Source: Blautia hansenii
GTDB taxonomy: Bacteria > Bacillota > Clostridia > Lachnospirales > Lachnospiraceae
Length of the DNA: 64,000 nucleotides
Direction: 5' to 3'
Assembly (NCBI RefSeq): GCF_013304445.1
Contig: NZ_JAAITA010000006.1
Location: forward strand, 62,001-126,000
In this document: positions 55,553 through 63,763 of the stretch, in pieces
Layout: each line of letters begins with the position of its first letter
Numbering within the stretch: position 1 is the first letter of the stretch
Notes under the pieces: model-generated
Told to the model about the DNA's origin: nothing
The model's input: the letters and a program-made list of their open reading frames with translations, nothing else
The model's database searches: none
Made by a program: the position numbers and the translations under genes

Positions 55553-56335
55553 ATGAAAAAGGTTATATGCATTTTAAAGAGTCTGCTTCCTATGCTTCTC
55601 TGGCTGGGAATGCAGAGCGTCGTCAGCATCCTGTTTCTTTTGACAGGGGTTTTGACTGGAAAAGGGCCTTTATGGGCAACAGGGGGAGAACTGCCCTACG
55701 TCATTTCCGTGCTGGCGAATGGCGTTACTTTTCTCCTGGGATATCTGTGGCTGCAGAAAAAGAAGAAAGAAACCAGCGGGCAGGAGAGAAGGTTTTCCCT
55801 GGGCGCAGCAGTAAAACTTCTGGCTGTGGGTGTGATTTTTCAGATGATTGTCAGTCTGCTGCTGGCCGGTATGCAAGTGGTGTTTCCAAAAGCAATGGAA
55901 TCTTATGCGCAGGTGCTGGAAAATCTGGGGGTGTTTGCACCGTCTGTCTTTTCTGTGCTGTATACGGTGGTGTTTGCTCCTTTGACAGAGGAAATGGTCT
56001 TTCGCGGCGTAACCCTGCGGATTTTACAAGAGGAACTGCCCTTTGCAGCAGCCAATGTGCTGCAGGCCGTTCTTTTTGCTCTGATGCATGGGAATCTTGT
56101 GCAGTCCTCTTATGCTTTTCTGGCAGGTCTGCTGTTGGGAACTGTTGTGAAAAGATACGGAAAACTCAGTGCAGCCATATGGTGTCATTTTGCAGTCAAT
56201 GCTTCCGGTTTATTTCTGGGAGACATCAGCGTACCTGGAATCTTTCTTTTGCTGGGAATCAGTTTCGGAGTTCTCTTGGTATTTGTCATAATAGATAAAA
56301 AAATGGAGAAAACAAATGAAAAATATAGAGTATGA
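55553..56335 (+). CDS. CPBP-family intramembrane glutamic protease
   Basis: A 260-residue membrane protein with about eight hydrophobic segments. The CPBP (CAAX protease and bacteriocin-processing) motifs are LTEEMVFRGVTLRI near residue 144 (EExxxR), FALMHGN near 178, and WCHFAVNASG near 208. Members process or protect against peptides, though the substrate here is unknown. It starts 6 bases after proA and is probably co-transcribed with it. Confidence 0.87.
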   Translation: MKKVICILKSLLPMLLWLGMQSVVSILFLLTGVLTGKGPLWATGGELPYVISVLANGVTFLLGYLWLQKKKKETSGQERRFSLGAAVKLLAVGVIFQMIVSLLLAGMQVVFPKAMESYAQVLENLGVFAPSVFSVLYTVVFAPLTEEMVFRGVTLRILQEELPFAAANVLQAVLFALMHGNLVQSSYAFLAGLLLGTVVKRYGKLSAAIWCHFAVNASGLFLGDISVPGIFLLLGISFGVLLVFVIIDKKMEKTNEKYRV

Positions 56336-56380
56336 CGTAAAAATAAAAACTGGAGTTGGGAAAGTGGCAAAAATAATGTT

Positions 56381-56412
56381 GATAATACAAAAATAGCGCA
56401 GGATAATACAAA
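56381..56412 (+). repeat. Short direct repeat in front of the truncated binding-protein gene
   Basis: GATAATACAAA occurs at 56381-56391 and again at 56402-56412, 21 bases apart. It sits where the promoter and signal-peptide start of the next gene should be, and may mark a deletion scar. Confidence 0.6.
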
Positions 56413-56424
56413 GTTATTTGTGCA

Positions 56425-57711
56425 ATGATGGTAGCTTCTCTGGCAGCCTGCGGAGGCGGCGGAGATAAAGAAACATCCGGCGGCGCCGACAGCGGCAAGG
56501 ACGGGGGAAAAGAACTGGTTTACTGGTCCATGTGGAGTGAAGAGGAGCCGCAGGCAAAAGTGATTCAGGAAGCTGTGGACAAGTACACAGAAGACACAGG
56601 AGTTAAGGTAGACGTACAGTTTAAAGGACGTAACGGACAGCGTGAAGGTTTACAGCCTGCATTGGATGCTAAGCAGACCATCGACTTGTTTGACGAGGAT
56701 GTAAACCGTGTAAACGGTTCCTGGGGAAGCTATCTGATGGATTTGGAAGAGCTGGCAAAAGATTATGAGGCAGAGCATGGAAATGAAACACTGTTTGCTA
56801 TTGCCCGTAATGCAGCAGGCGGAACATTAAAATCCATTCCGTATCAGCCCTCTATTTTCGGTTTCTTCTATAACCAGACTTTATTTGATAAAGCAGGCAT
56901 TGCAGCAGCGCCGACTACATGGGAAGAATTTGATGCAGCCTGTGCGAAATTAAAAGAAGCGGGAATTACACCAATCACAGGTGATACCACTTATATGACT
57001 TCCTTTATGGGATATCATCTGGGACGTTATCTGGGACAGGATGGCGTAAAAGCCTTAGTGAATGACCCGGCTATTCAGGAAAAAATTGACGCAGGCGAAG
57101 TGGAAGATGTAAACTGGGATGACCCAAGAGTTGCTCAGGCAGCAAAAGACATTGAAGACTTTGCTAAGAAAGGGTACTTCTCCGAAAATATTGCGTCTAA
57201 CGTATATCCGGCAGGACAGAATCAGGAATTTGCCCCTGGAGAAGCAGCAATTATTATCTGCGGATCCTGGCTGCCAAACGAAATCAAAGCGTCTGTAGCA
57301 GAAGATTTGACATGGGGATACTTCAACTACCCATCTGTAAAAGACGGAACAGATGACAATACGGCAAACAACATTGCCAATCAGGTATTTGCCATTAACA
57401 AAGAATCCAAGATGGCAGAAGAGGCTATGGAGCTGATTACTTATATCACAACCGGGGAATTTGATAAGAAGATGACAGAGCAGTCTCTTTCCATTCCGGC
57501 TGACAAAGCAAACTCTGATGCATGGCCAACAGAACTTGAGGCGGTAAAACCTGGGTTTGAAGCAACAGCTACATACTATGACTGGGCTGTTGGCGCTGAA
57601 AACAATGGCGACCTGACACCTGTATTAAACGAAAACACAGTAAAACTTATGGCTGGCGACATGTCTGCTGATGAATTTGTAAAATCCTGTAAATCAGCAG
57701 CAGGAGAATAA
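56425..57711 (+). CDS. Sugar-binding lipoprotein of an ABC importer, 5' end missing
   Basis: A 428-residue family 1 solute-binding protein (ELVYWSMWSEEEPQAKVIQE, IPYQPSIFGFFYNQTLFDKAGI, AMELITYITTGEFDKKM). Only MMVASLAAC precedes the would-be lipidated Cys. A working lipoprotein signal needs a basic head and a longer hydrophobic core, and the first in-frame stop upstream is TAA at 56404-56406. There is no ATG, GTG or TTG above 56425, no ribosome binding site and no clear promoter. The mature part looks intact. So the start of the gene has been lost, and export is doubtful. The two permease genes follow. The alternative is an unrecognised start such as ATT 56416. Confidence 0.85.
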   Translation: MMVASLAACGGGGDKETSGGADSGKDGGKELVYWSMWSEEEPQAKVIQEAVDKYTEDTGVKVDVQFKGRNGQREGLQPALDAKQTIDLFDEDVNRVNGSWGSYLMDLEELAKDYEAEHGNETLFAIARNAAGGTLKSIPYQPSIFGFFYNQTLFDKAGIAAAPTTWEEFDAACAKLKEAGITPITGDTTYMTSFMGYHLGRYLGQDGVKALVNDPAIQEKIDAGEVEDVNWDDPRVAQAAKDIEDFAKKGYFSENIASNVYPAGQNQEFAPGEAAIIICGSWLPNEIKASVAEDLTWGYFNYPSVKDGTDDNTANNIANQVFAINKESKMAEEAMELITYITTGEFDKKMTEQSLSIPADKANSDAWPTELEAVKPGFEATATYYDWAVGAENNGDLTPVLNENTVKLMAGDMSADEFVKSCKSAAGE

Positions 57712-57724
57712 GAAGTATAAAAGA

Positions 57725-57770
57725 TATGGTGGCATGAGCGTACAGCGCGCTGCCACCATATTTCTTTTTG
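57725..57770 (+). terminator. Hairpin between the binding-protein and permease genes
   Basis: A perfect 10-base stem (57725-57734 with 57751-57760) and a T-rich run to 57769. Such hairpins after the binding-protein gene are common and lower downstream permease expression by partial termination. Confidence 0.75.
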
Positions 57771-57790
57771 AATATTAAGGAGATACCCGC

Positions 57791-58696
57791 ATGAAAAAAA
57801 ATAAAGGAATGATTATCGGTTTTCTTGCCCCGGCAGTTCTGATTTTCCTGGCTGTATTCTTATATCCCATTGTCAGAACCGTTATTATGAGTTTTTTTAA
57901 GATTTCTTCTGTGACAGACAGTGTGGATTTGTGGAAATTCGTGGGAATAGAAAACTACCAGAAATTATTTGCAACTGATATTTTCAGAACCTCCATGATG
58001 AATATTGGAAAAATATGGCTTTTAGGCGGTATCATTGTTATGACAGTTTCCCTGCTGTTTGCCGTTATTTTAACCAGCGGAATCCGGGGAAAGAAAATTT
58101 TCCGCGCCATTATTTATCTGCCCAATATTGTAAGTGCTGTGGCTCTGGCTACCATGTGGCTGCAGTATGTATATAGCCCTAAGTTTGGTCTTCTTAAGAA
58201 CGTTCTGGATAAACTGGGACTTCACGAACTGGCAAAAACCCAGTGGACGGCTCCGGACCATGTATTCTGGGCTCTGCTGTTTGCTTACTGCTTTGGTATG
58301 ATTGGTTATCACATGCTTATCTGGATGAGCGGTATTGAGCGAATCAGCCCGGACTTTTATGAAGCGGCAACTTTGGACGGAGCAAACAAAATCAATCAGT
58401 TTCGTTATATGACACTGCCATTGTTAAAAGGTGTCTTTAAGACAAATATTACTATGTGGTCTGTAAGCACAGCAGGTTTCTTTGTATGGTCACAGCTGTT
58501 CTCTTCTGTTACAGCCAATAAAGCCACCATTGTTCCAGTACAGTATATGTATTCTCAGATTTTTGGCGCCGGAAATGCGGTGACAGAGCGTAATGCAGGA
58601 TATGGTGCGGCCATTGGTATTATTCTTTGTATCTGTGTTGTTTTAATCTTTACCATCTGCAACGCACTGGTAAAAGATGATGATTTGGAATTTTAG
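57791..58696 (+). CDS. Sugar ABC transporter permease (MalF/UgpA type) of the second importer
   Basis: A 301-residue membrane protein with six helices. The coupling loop is YEAATLDGANKINQFRYMTLPLL near residues 194-216. AAGGAG lies before the ATG, just after the terminator-like hairpin. It is followed by its partner after 16 bases. Confidence 0.93.
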   Translation: MKKNKGMIIGFLAPAVLIFLAVFLYPIVRTVIMSFFKISSVTDSVDLWKFVGIENYQKLFATDIFRTSMMNIGKIWLLGGIIVMTVSLLFAVILTSGIRGKKIFRAIIYLPNIVSAVALATMWLQYVYSPKFGLLKNVLDKLGLHELAKTQWTAPDHVFWALLFAYCFGMIGYHMLIWMSGIERISPDFYEAATLDGANKINQFRYMTLPLLKGVFKTNITMWSVSTAGFFVWSQLFSSVTANKATIVPVQYMYSQIFGAGNAVTERNAGYGAAIGIILCICVVLIFTICNALVKDDDLEF

Positions 58697-58712
58697 AAGG
58701 GAGGACAGGTTC

Positions 58713-59594
58713 ATGGCGAAAGAAAAGAAAATAGTCAAAGATAAAATTAACTGGAAAAAAGAACTGAAACTTGCTCCCGGATATATTATTATTCTTTTGT
58801 GGGTAGCGTTTACGCTCATGCTTCTGGGCTGGATTCTGGCTGCAAGTTTGTCCACCACAATGGATATTTTTGCGGGAAAAGCACTGAAGTTCCCTACGGG
58901 GCTGCATTTTGAAAATTATGCAAAGGCATGGGGCTCCGGCGGCGTAGCCACCTTCTTTATGAACTCCCTGCTGTATTCGGTAATATCCTGTACATTGCTG
59001 ATTCTTATCTGCGCACCGGCTGCTTATGTGCTGGCAAGATTTACCTTTATAGGGAATAAGATTATTCAGACCGGTTTCGTGTCTGCTATGGGTGTTCCCA
59101 TTACCATGATTGTGCTGCCGCTTTTCTGTCTGGTAGCAAATATGGGAATTTTAAACAACGTAGTGGCAAGTAAGGCAACGCTGATTTTCCTGTATATCGG
59201 AATTAACATTCCCTATACAACCATTTTCCTGCTTACCTTTTTTGCCAACTTATCCAGAACTTACGAAGAGGCTGCAGCCATTGACGGCTGTCCTCCGGTG
59301 AAGACTTTCTGGAAAATTATGTTCCTGATGGCTCAGTCTGGAATTGTTACAGTTACGATTTTTAACTTTATCAATATCTGGAACGAGTACTTCCTGTCTC
59401 TGATTTTTGCAAACAGTGATGAACTCCGTCCGGTAGCGGTAGGTCTTTATGGCATGCTGCAGTCTATGCAATATACAGGAAACTGGGCCGGTATGTTTGC
59501 AGCCGTTGTCATTGTATTCCTGCCAACCTTTATTCTCTATATTTTCCTGTCAGAGAAGATTATTGGCGGTGTTACCGGAGGTATCAAAGGCTGA
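58713..59594 (+). CDS. Sugar ABC transporter permease (MalG/UgpE type) of the second importer
   Basis: A 293-residue partner permease. It has a basic cytoplasmic head (MAKEKKIVKDKINWKKE), six helices, and the coupling loop YEEAAAIDGCPPVKTFWKIMF near residues 186-206. It ends GGVTGGIKG, as in its family. AAGGGAGG at 58697-58704 fixes ATG 58713. As in the first importer no ATPase is encoded. Both permeases look intact although their binding protein is truncated. Confidence 0.93.
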   Translation: MAKEKKIVKDKINWKKELKLAPGYIIILLWVAFTLMLLGWILAASLSTTMDIFAGKALKFPTGLHFENYAKAWGSGGVATFFMNSLLYSVISCTLLILICAPAAYVLARFTFIGNKIIQTGFVSAMGVPITMIVLPLFCLVANMGILNNVVASKATLIFLYIGINIPYTTIFLLTFFANLSRTYEEAAAIDGCPPVKTFWKIMFLMAQSGIVTVTIFNFINIWNEYFLSLIFANSDELRPVAVGLYGMLQSMQYTGNWAGMFAAVVIVFLPTFILYIFLSEKIIGGVTGGIKG

Positions 59595-59629
59595 TATCGG
59601 TTTTGTATCGGGAATCAATCGAAGATGAA

Positions 59630-59664
59630 AGAGGATGTTGTTGCAAACAGCATTCTCTTTTTTT
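59630..59664 (+). terminator. Terminator of the second sugar importer
   Basis: A 13-base stem (59630-59642 with 59646-59658, a few G-T pairs) followed by seven Ts. Confidence 0.8.
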
Positions 59665-59677
59665 GCGAAAAAAATAA

Positions 59678-59728
59678 TTGACAACTTTATTTGTCATTTG
59701 CTATAATAATGACAAATAAAGTTGTCAA
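59678..59728 (+). promoter_or_regulatory. XRE promoter embedded in a large perfect palindrome
   Basis: Two 21-base arms (59678-59698 and 59708-59728) are perfect reverse complements around a 9-base centre. The -35 TTGACA is 59678-59683 and the -10 TATAAT is 59702-59707 (18-base spacer), so the -10 is in the centre. Each arm also contains its own palindrome TGACAA-N6-TTGTCA, which gives two 18-base operators flanking the -10. A further TGACAA half-site lies at 59731-59736 as TGACAAG. It is best read as the autorepression site of the XRE protein. Confidence 0.8.
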
Positions 59729-59762
59729 TATGACAAGAAAATAAGTCAAGGAGGCAGTGCGT

Positions 59763-59984
59763 ATGCCGCTATATAACCGTCTGAAAGAATACCGGGCAAG
59801 GCTTGGCATTAATCAGCAGGAACTGGGAAAACGGGTAGGTGCTTCACGGCAGACGATCAGTCTGATAGAGAGGGGCGATTATTCGCCTTCCGTAACCCTT
59901 GCTCTGCGGATTGCAAAGGAATGCTCCGTAACGGTGGAAGAAATATTTCAGTATGAGGAGGATGAGAACGATGAACAGGAATAA
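59763..59984 (+). CDS. XRE-family helix-turn-helix regulator
   Basis: A 73-residue DNA-binding protein that is nearly all helix-turn-helix: LGINQQELGKRVGASRQTISLIERGDYSPS. An acidic tail follows (YEEDENDEQE). AAGGAGG at 59748-59754 fixes ATG 59763. It is the first gene of an operon with a DUF3169 membrane protein and an ABC-2 exporter, the usual setting of these small repressors. It probably binds the palindromes in its own promoter. Confidence 0.92.
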   Translation: MPLYNRLKEYRARLGINQQELGKRVGASRQTISLIERGDYSPSVTLALRIAKECSVTVEEIFQYEEDENDEQE

Positions 59985-60714
59985 GAAGAAAAAGGAAACC
60001 GATAGGAAGACAGCCTTGATACAAATGGTGATTATGCTTTCGTGCGGCGGTTTTATAGGAGGGGCGGGAACGGTGTTCTTTCTTTTCTATGGAGAATCTG
60101 TGAGCCAGGTGCTGAATCGGATTTCCGATTCTGTGGGAAACTATGCGCCCTGGATTTTGATAGTTCTTTGCACTTTGCTATGCGTGGCAGCACCTGTTGG
60201 TGTGGGAACTGTGAGGTACAAATTTAAACGCTGGAATCAGGATGATGAAGAAGAAACAGAAGCATTAGAGAAATATGTAGGGCGAGTTCAGAATTTTCTT
60301 TCGGTGTTTATCATTTTTGTCATGTGTATGGGAGGACCCTGCATGGCAGCACATGATGGGATGTCTACCATATCTGTTCTCTTTTTCGTAGCTACTACGT
60401 TCTGGACTCTGTTCTGGGTGAGCAGGGTCGTGTATTACCAGAAGCAGATGAACCCGGAGAAAAAAGGAAATATCCTAAGCTGGAATTTTGACAAAGAATG
60501 GCTGGCCAGTTGTGACGAAAGAGAACAGTTCAGAAGTTTTCGGGCGGGATATTATGCTTATTATTACAATCAGTTTATTAACCTGATTATTTTTGTTATA
60601 CTTCTGTGCGCAGCCAATGTCTATGAGATGAGCAATCTTCCTTTTGTGATACTGGGCGTCGTCTGGTCTGCACAGACATTGATATACTGGTATGAGTATG
60701 AGAAGAAAAGGTGA
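59971..60714 (+). CDS. DUF3169-type membrane protein
   Basis: A 247-residue protein with a basic head and about six hydrophobic segments (two near residues 18-75, two near 105-150, two near 190-240), separated by an acidic loop (DDEEETEALEKY). This matches the DUF3169 family found beside XRE regulators. ATG 59971 has GAGGAGGA at 59955-59962, and it overlaps the regulator by 14 bases. Function unknown. Confidence 0.75.
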   Translation: MNRNKKKKETDRKTALIQMVIMLSCGGFIGGAGTVFFLFYGESVSQVLNRISDSVGNYAPWILIVLCTLLCVAAPVGVGTVRYKFKRWNQDDEEETEALEKYVGRVQNFLSVFIIFVMCMGGPCMAAHDGMSTISVLFFVATTFWTLFWVSRVVYYQKQMNPEKKGNILSWNFDKEWLASCDEREQFRSFRAGYYAYYYNQFINLIIFVILLCAANVYEMSNLPFVILGVVWSAQTLIYWYEYEKKR

Positions 60715-60729
60715 GAGGAGCGTGAGATT

Positions 60730-61626
60730 ATGGGACTTACAGTAGAGAATCTGACAAAGCGGTTTGGAGAAAAAACAGCGATTCATCATCTGAATTTTGT
60801 CATGGAGGAGCCGGGAGTATTTGGACTGCTGGGAACCAATGGTGCAGGGAAAACCACAACCATACGCAGCATTCTGGGTATTATGCAGCCGGATGAAGGA
60901 AAGGCACTCTGGAATGGAAAGAAAATTACCAGGGATACCCTGGCTTTCGGATATCTGCCGGAAGAAAGAGGCATTTATATGAAAGCAAAGGTTCTGGAAC
61001 AGTTGATTTATTTTGGCATGCTCAGAGGCATGAAGAAAGCAGAGGCGAAACAATCGGCGCAGGAACTTATGGAACAGCTTCAGGTGACAGAGTACCAGAA
61101 CATGCAGGCAGAAAAGCTGTCAAAGGGAAATCAGCAGAAGATTCAGCTGATTGCAGCTATTATACACAGACCGCAGTTGATTTTTCTGGATGAACCTTTT
61201 TCCGGTCTGGATCCGGTAAATGCCGTAGTGCTGCGGAATCTGGTAAAAAAGCTGGTAAAGGAAGGCAAATATATCATACTTAGTACCCATCAAATGGAAA
61301 CGGTGGAGGAATACTGTAAAAATCTTGTGATTCTGGACAGAGGGAAAACTCTTTTAAGCGGCACTCTGAAAGATATCAAAAGGGCGTATGGACGAAGCAA
61401 TCTGATTGTTTCTGCGGAAAAGGATGTCAGGGATATTGCAAGGCAGGAAGGTCTGGAGGTTTTCGAGGAAAGAGCCGCGGAGACAGAGTATAAGATTCAG
61501 AGTGAGGAGATGGCCTGCCGTTTTTTGAAACATATGCTGGCAGAAGAAATTTACCCTTTGAAATTTCAGATTATGGAACCATCCTTACAGGAAATTTTTG
61601 TGAAAAAGGCAGGTGAGAGCAGATGA
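60730..61626 (+). CDS. ABC-2 transporter ATP-binding protein (NatA-like)
   Basis: A 298-residue ATPase. Walker A is GTNGAGKTTT near residues 35-44, the signature LSKGNQQKIQL near 133-143, and Walker B LIFLDEPFSGLDP near 152-164; the switch His is in STHQMETVEEY. A C-terminal DUF4162-type tail follows. GAGGAGCG precedes the ATG. It overlaps the permease gene by 4 bases. With that permease it forms a NatAB-type exporter, whose cargo (Na+, peptides or drugs) is unknown. Confidence 0.93.
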   Translation: MGLTVENLTKRFGEKTAIHHLNFVMEEPGVFGLLGTNGAGKTTTIRSILGIMQPDEGKALWNGKKITRDTLAFGYLPEERGIYMKAKVLEQLIYFGMLRGMKKAEAKQSAQELMEQLQVTEYQNMQAEKLSKGNQQKIQLIAAIIHRPQLIFLDEPFSGLDPVNAVVLRNLVKKLVKEGKYIILSTHQMETVEEYCKNLVILDRGKTLLSGTLKDIKRAYGRSNLIVSAEKDVRDIARQEGLEVFEERAAETEYKIQSEEMACRFLKHMLAEEIYPLKFQIMEPSLQEIFVKKAGESR

Positions 61627-62867
61627 AACAAATGCTGATTGTGTTTGTCTATACCTTAAAAGAAGGAATCCGCAAAAAAGCGTTTTGGATTTCAACCATT
61701 ATCATTATGGCAGCCGTGCTGCTGTTGTGCGCCGTTCCCAGAGTCTTTACAGCATTTACAGGAGAAAAGTCCACGGAAAAAGCAGACCATGAGAAAAAAG
61801 GTACCTGTTATCTTCTGGATGAAGTGGGGATTTTTCAGCAAAATCTTGAAATGTTTCAGGAACTGTATCCGGAACTTGATTTCCAGATTGCAGAGAACGA
61901 AAATCTGGAAACCTTGAAACAGGAAATTAAGGAGAAAGAAGACGATTCTCTTATTTATATTGAAAAGACAGACGGACAGCCAGTGGTACATGTGGTCAAT
62001 GCAAATTTTATGAAAGGAATCAGTGCGAAAAATACAGCAGCTGTCTGTGACCAAATTATGCAGTCCCAGTCCCTCCGCGAGTTGGGCGTGGGAGAGCAGC
62101 AGATAAAAGTCATACAGACGCCCCTGTCCTATACGGAAGAATATGCAGGAGAGATGGATATAACAGGCTATATTCTCGGTGTTTTTATGACTATTGTTAT
62201 GTTCTTTGCGGTTTATTATTATGGAAATGGGGTGGCTATGTCCGTAGCTGCCGAAAAAACCTCCAGAGTTATGGAAACACTGATTGTCTCAGCAAAACCT
62301 TCCAGGATTTTAGCAGGAAAATGTCTGGGCATGGGTGTTGTGGGGCTTTTGCAGCTGGGAGGCCTCCTGGTCTTTGGCGGATTGTGTTATAAATATCTGT
62401 TGCCCAACGATGTACAGCTGGGTGGAATTCAGCTTTCCGGAATTTCTGTTTCTGCAGGTACGGTAATTTTGCTGCTTGTGTACTTTATACTGGGCTATGC
62501 GCTGTATGCAGTGCTGAATTCCGTATGTGGTGCAGCAGTCAGCAGAATTGAAGACTTAAATGCAGCCCTGCTTCCGGTTTCCATTGTTGCAATCCTTGGT
62601 TTTTACTTAGGATATTTTACTTCCATTGCAGGAGGAGGCAGCAGTACCTTAACAGCTCTGGCCCTGTACCTGCCCATATCTTCTCCTTTTGCAGTACCTT
62701 TTAAACTGTTGACAGGAGAAATCGAGCCGGTACAAATCGGTGTTTCCCTTGCCGTTTTGGCCGTTACAATTGTAGTAGCTGCAGTTATAGCTTCAAAGAT
62801 ATACAGTATTTCTGTAATGCATTATGGAAAACCCTTAAAATTAAAAGATATGAAAAAAATGAAATAA
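61623..62867 (+). CDS. ABC-2 transporter permease (NatB-like)
   Basis: A 414-residue membrane subunit with one N-terminal helix (about 18-38), a large extracytoplasmic loop to about residue 180, and five to six helices after that. The cytoplasmic loop AAEKTSRVMETLIVSAKPSRILAGK near 215-240 is typical for the NatB/YhaP group. Together with the ATPase it closes the XRE operon. Confidence 0.9.
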   Translation: MKQMLIVFVYTLKEGIRKKAFWISTIIIMAAVLLLCAVPRVFTAFTGEKSTEKADHEKKGTCYLLDEVGIFQQNLEMFQELYPELDFQIAENENLETLKQEIKEKEDDSLIYIEKTDGQPVVHVVNANFMKGISAKNTAAVCDQIMQSQSLRELGVGEQQIKVIQTPLSYTEEYAGEMDITGYILGVFMTIVMFFAVYYYGNGVAMSVAAEKTSRVMETLIVSAKPSRILAGKCLGMGVVGLLQLGGLLVFGGLCYKYLLPNDVQLGGIQLSGISVSAGTVILLLVYFILGYALYAVLNSVCGAAVSRIEDLNAALLPVSIVAILGFYLGYFTSIAGGGSSTLTALALYLPISSPFAVPFKLLTGEIEPVQIGVSLAVLAVTIVVAAVIASKIYSISVMHYGKPLKLKDMKKMK

Positions 62868-62879
62868 GAGAAGAAAGAA

Positions 62880-62905
62880 AGGGGGCTGCCGGAACAGTCC
62901 CCTCT
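62880..62905. terminator. Terminator between the exporter operon and nagB
   Basis: A 9-base stem (62880-62888 with 62895-62903, one G-T pair). On the minus strand it is followed by TTTCTTTCTT, so it mainly serves nagB. Confidence 0.7.
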
Positions 62906-62912
62906 TAAAATC

Positions 62913-63641
62913 TTATTTTACTTTGGAAAGCGCTGCTTCATCCGCTACGATGGTAACATCCGGGTGCAGCTGTAAGATAGAAGCCGGAACCTTTGGTGTA
63001 ACCGGGCCGTTGATAACTTCATTGAGAATTTCCGCCTTGTCAGCTCCGCTGACTACAACCAGAATTTTCTTTGCACTCATAATGGTGCCGATTCCCATAG
63101 TGTAAGCCTGACGGGGAACATCGGCTTCGTTTTCAAAGAAACGTTTGTTGGCCTGAATGGTGCTTTCTGTTAAATCTACGCAATGTGTCGTTTTTGGAAA
63201 ATCTTCTGCAGGTTCATTGAAACCAATGTGTCCGTTGTGTCCCAGACCTAAAAGCTGCAAATCAATGCCCCCCGCACGGCGAATAATTTCTTCATATTCT
63301 CTGCAGGCTGCATCGCTGTCTTCATTTAATCCGTCCGGCACAAAAGTACATTCCTTGCGGATATTTACAGAGTCAAACAGGTTGTGGTTCATGAAATAAC
63401 GGTAACTCTGGTCATTGTCTCCGCTTAATCCTCTGTATTCATCTAAGTTGCAGGAAGTAATCTGAGAAAAATCCAAATCCCCTTCTTCATACCATTTTAT
63501 CAGATTTTTATAAGTTCCCACAGGTGTAGAACCGGTTGCAAGTCCTAACACACAGTCAGGATTTAAAATTACCTGAGAAGCAATTATATGCGCTGCCTTT
63601 CTGCTCATTTCATCATAGTCTTTGGTTTTGTAAATTTTCAT
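62913..63641 (-). CDS. nagB: Glucosamine-6-phosphate deaminase
   Basis: A 242-residue enzyme converting glucosamine-6-phosphate to fructose-6-phosphate and ammonia. Family stretches are GLATGSTPVGTYKNLI near residue 35, SCNLDEYRGL near 63 and LLGLGHNGHIGFNEP near 130 (with the catalytic Asp and His). AAAGGAG precedes the ATG on the minus strand. It would take up amino sugar released from glycosaminoglycans or other host glycans. nagA is not adjacent. Confidence 0.96.
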   Translation of the reverse strand: MKIYKTKDYDEMSRKAAHIIASQVILNPDCVLGLATGSTPVGTYKNLIKWYEEGDLDFSQITSCNLDEYRGLSGDNDQSYRYFMNHNLFDSVNIRKECTFVPDGLNEDSDAACREYEEIIRRAGGIDLQLLGLGHNGHIGFNEPAEDFPKTTHCVDLTESTIQANKRFFENEADVPRQAYTMGIGTIMSAKKILVVVSGADKAEILNEVINGPVTPKVPASILQLHPDVTIVADEAALSKVK

Positions 63642-63685
63642 AATACCTTCTCCTTTAAGCTGGGATTTTTTCCCGTAATATAATT

Positions 63686-63714
63686 ATTATAATATGAAAG
63701 TAATTGAAACACAA
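63686..63714 (-). promoter_or_regulatory. nagB promoter
   Basis: On the minus strand TTGTGT (63709-63714) and TATAAT (63686-63691) with a 17-base spacer, 45 bases before the nagB start. Confidence 0.65.
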
Positions 63715-63763
63715 TGTAAAAAAACAGAAAGTAGAATCAAATTGGCAGGCGCAAAAGCAGAGA

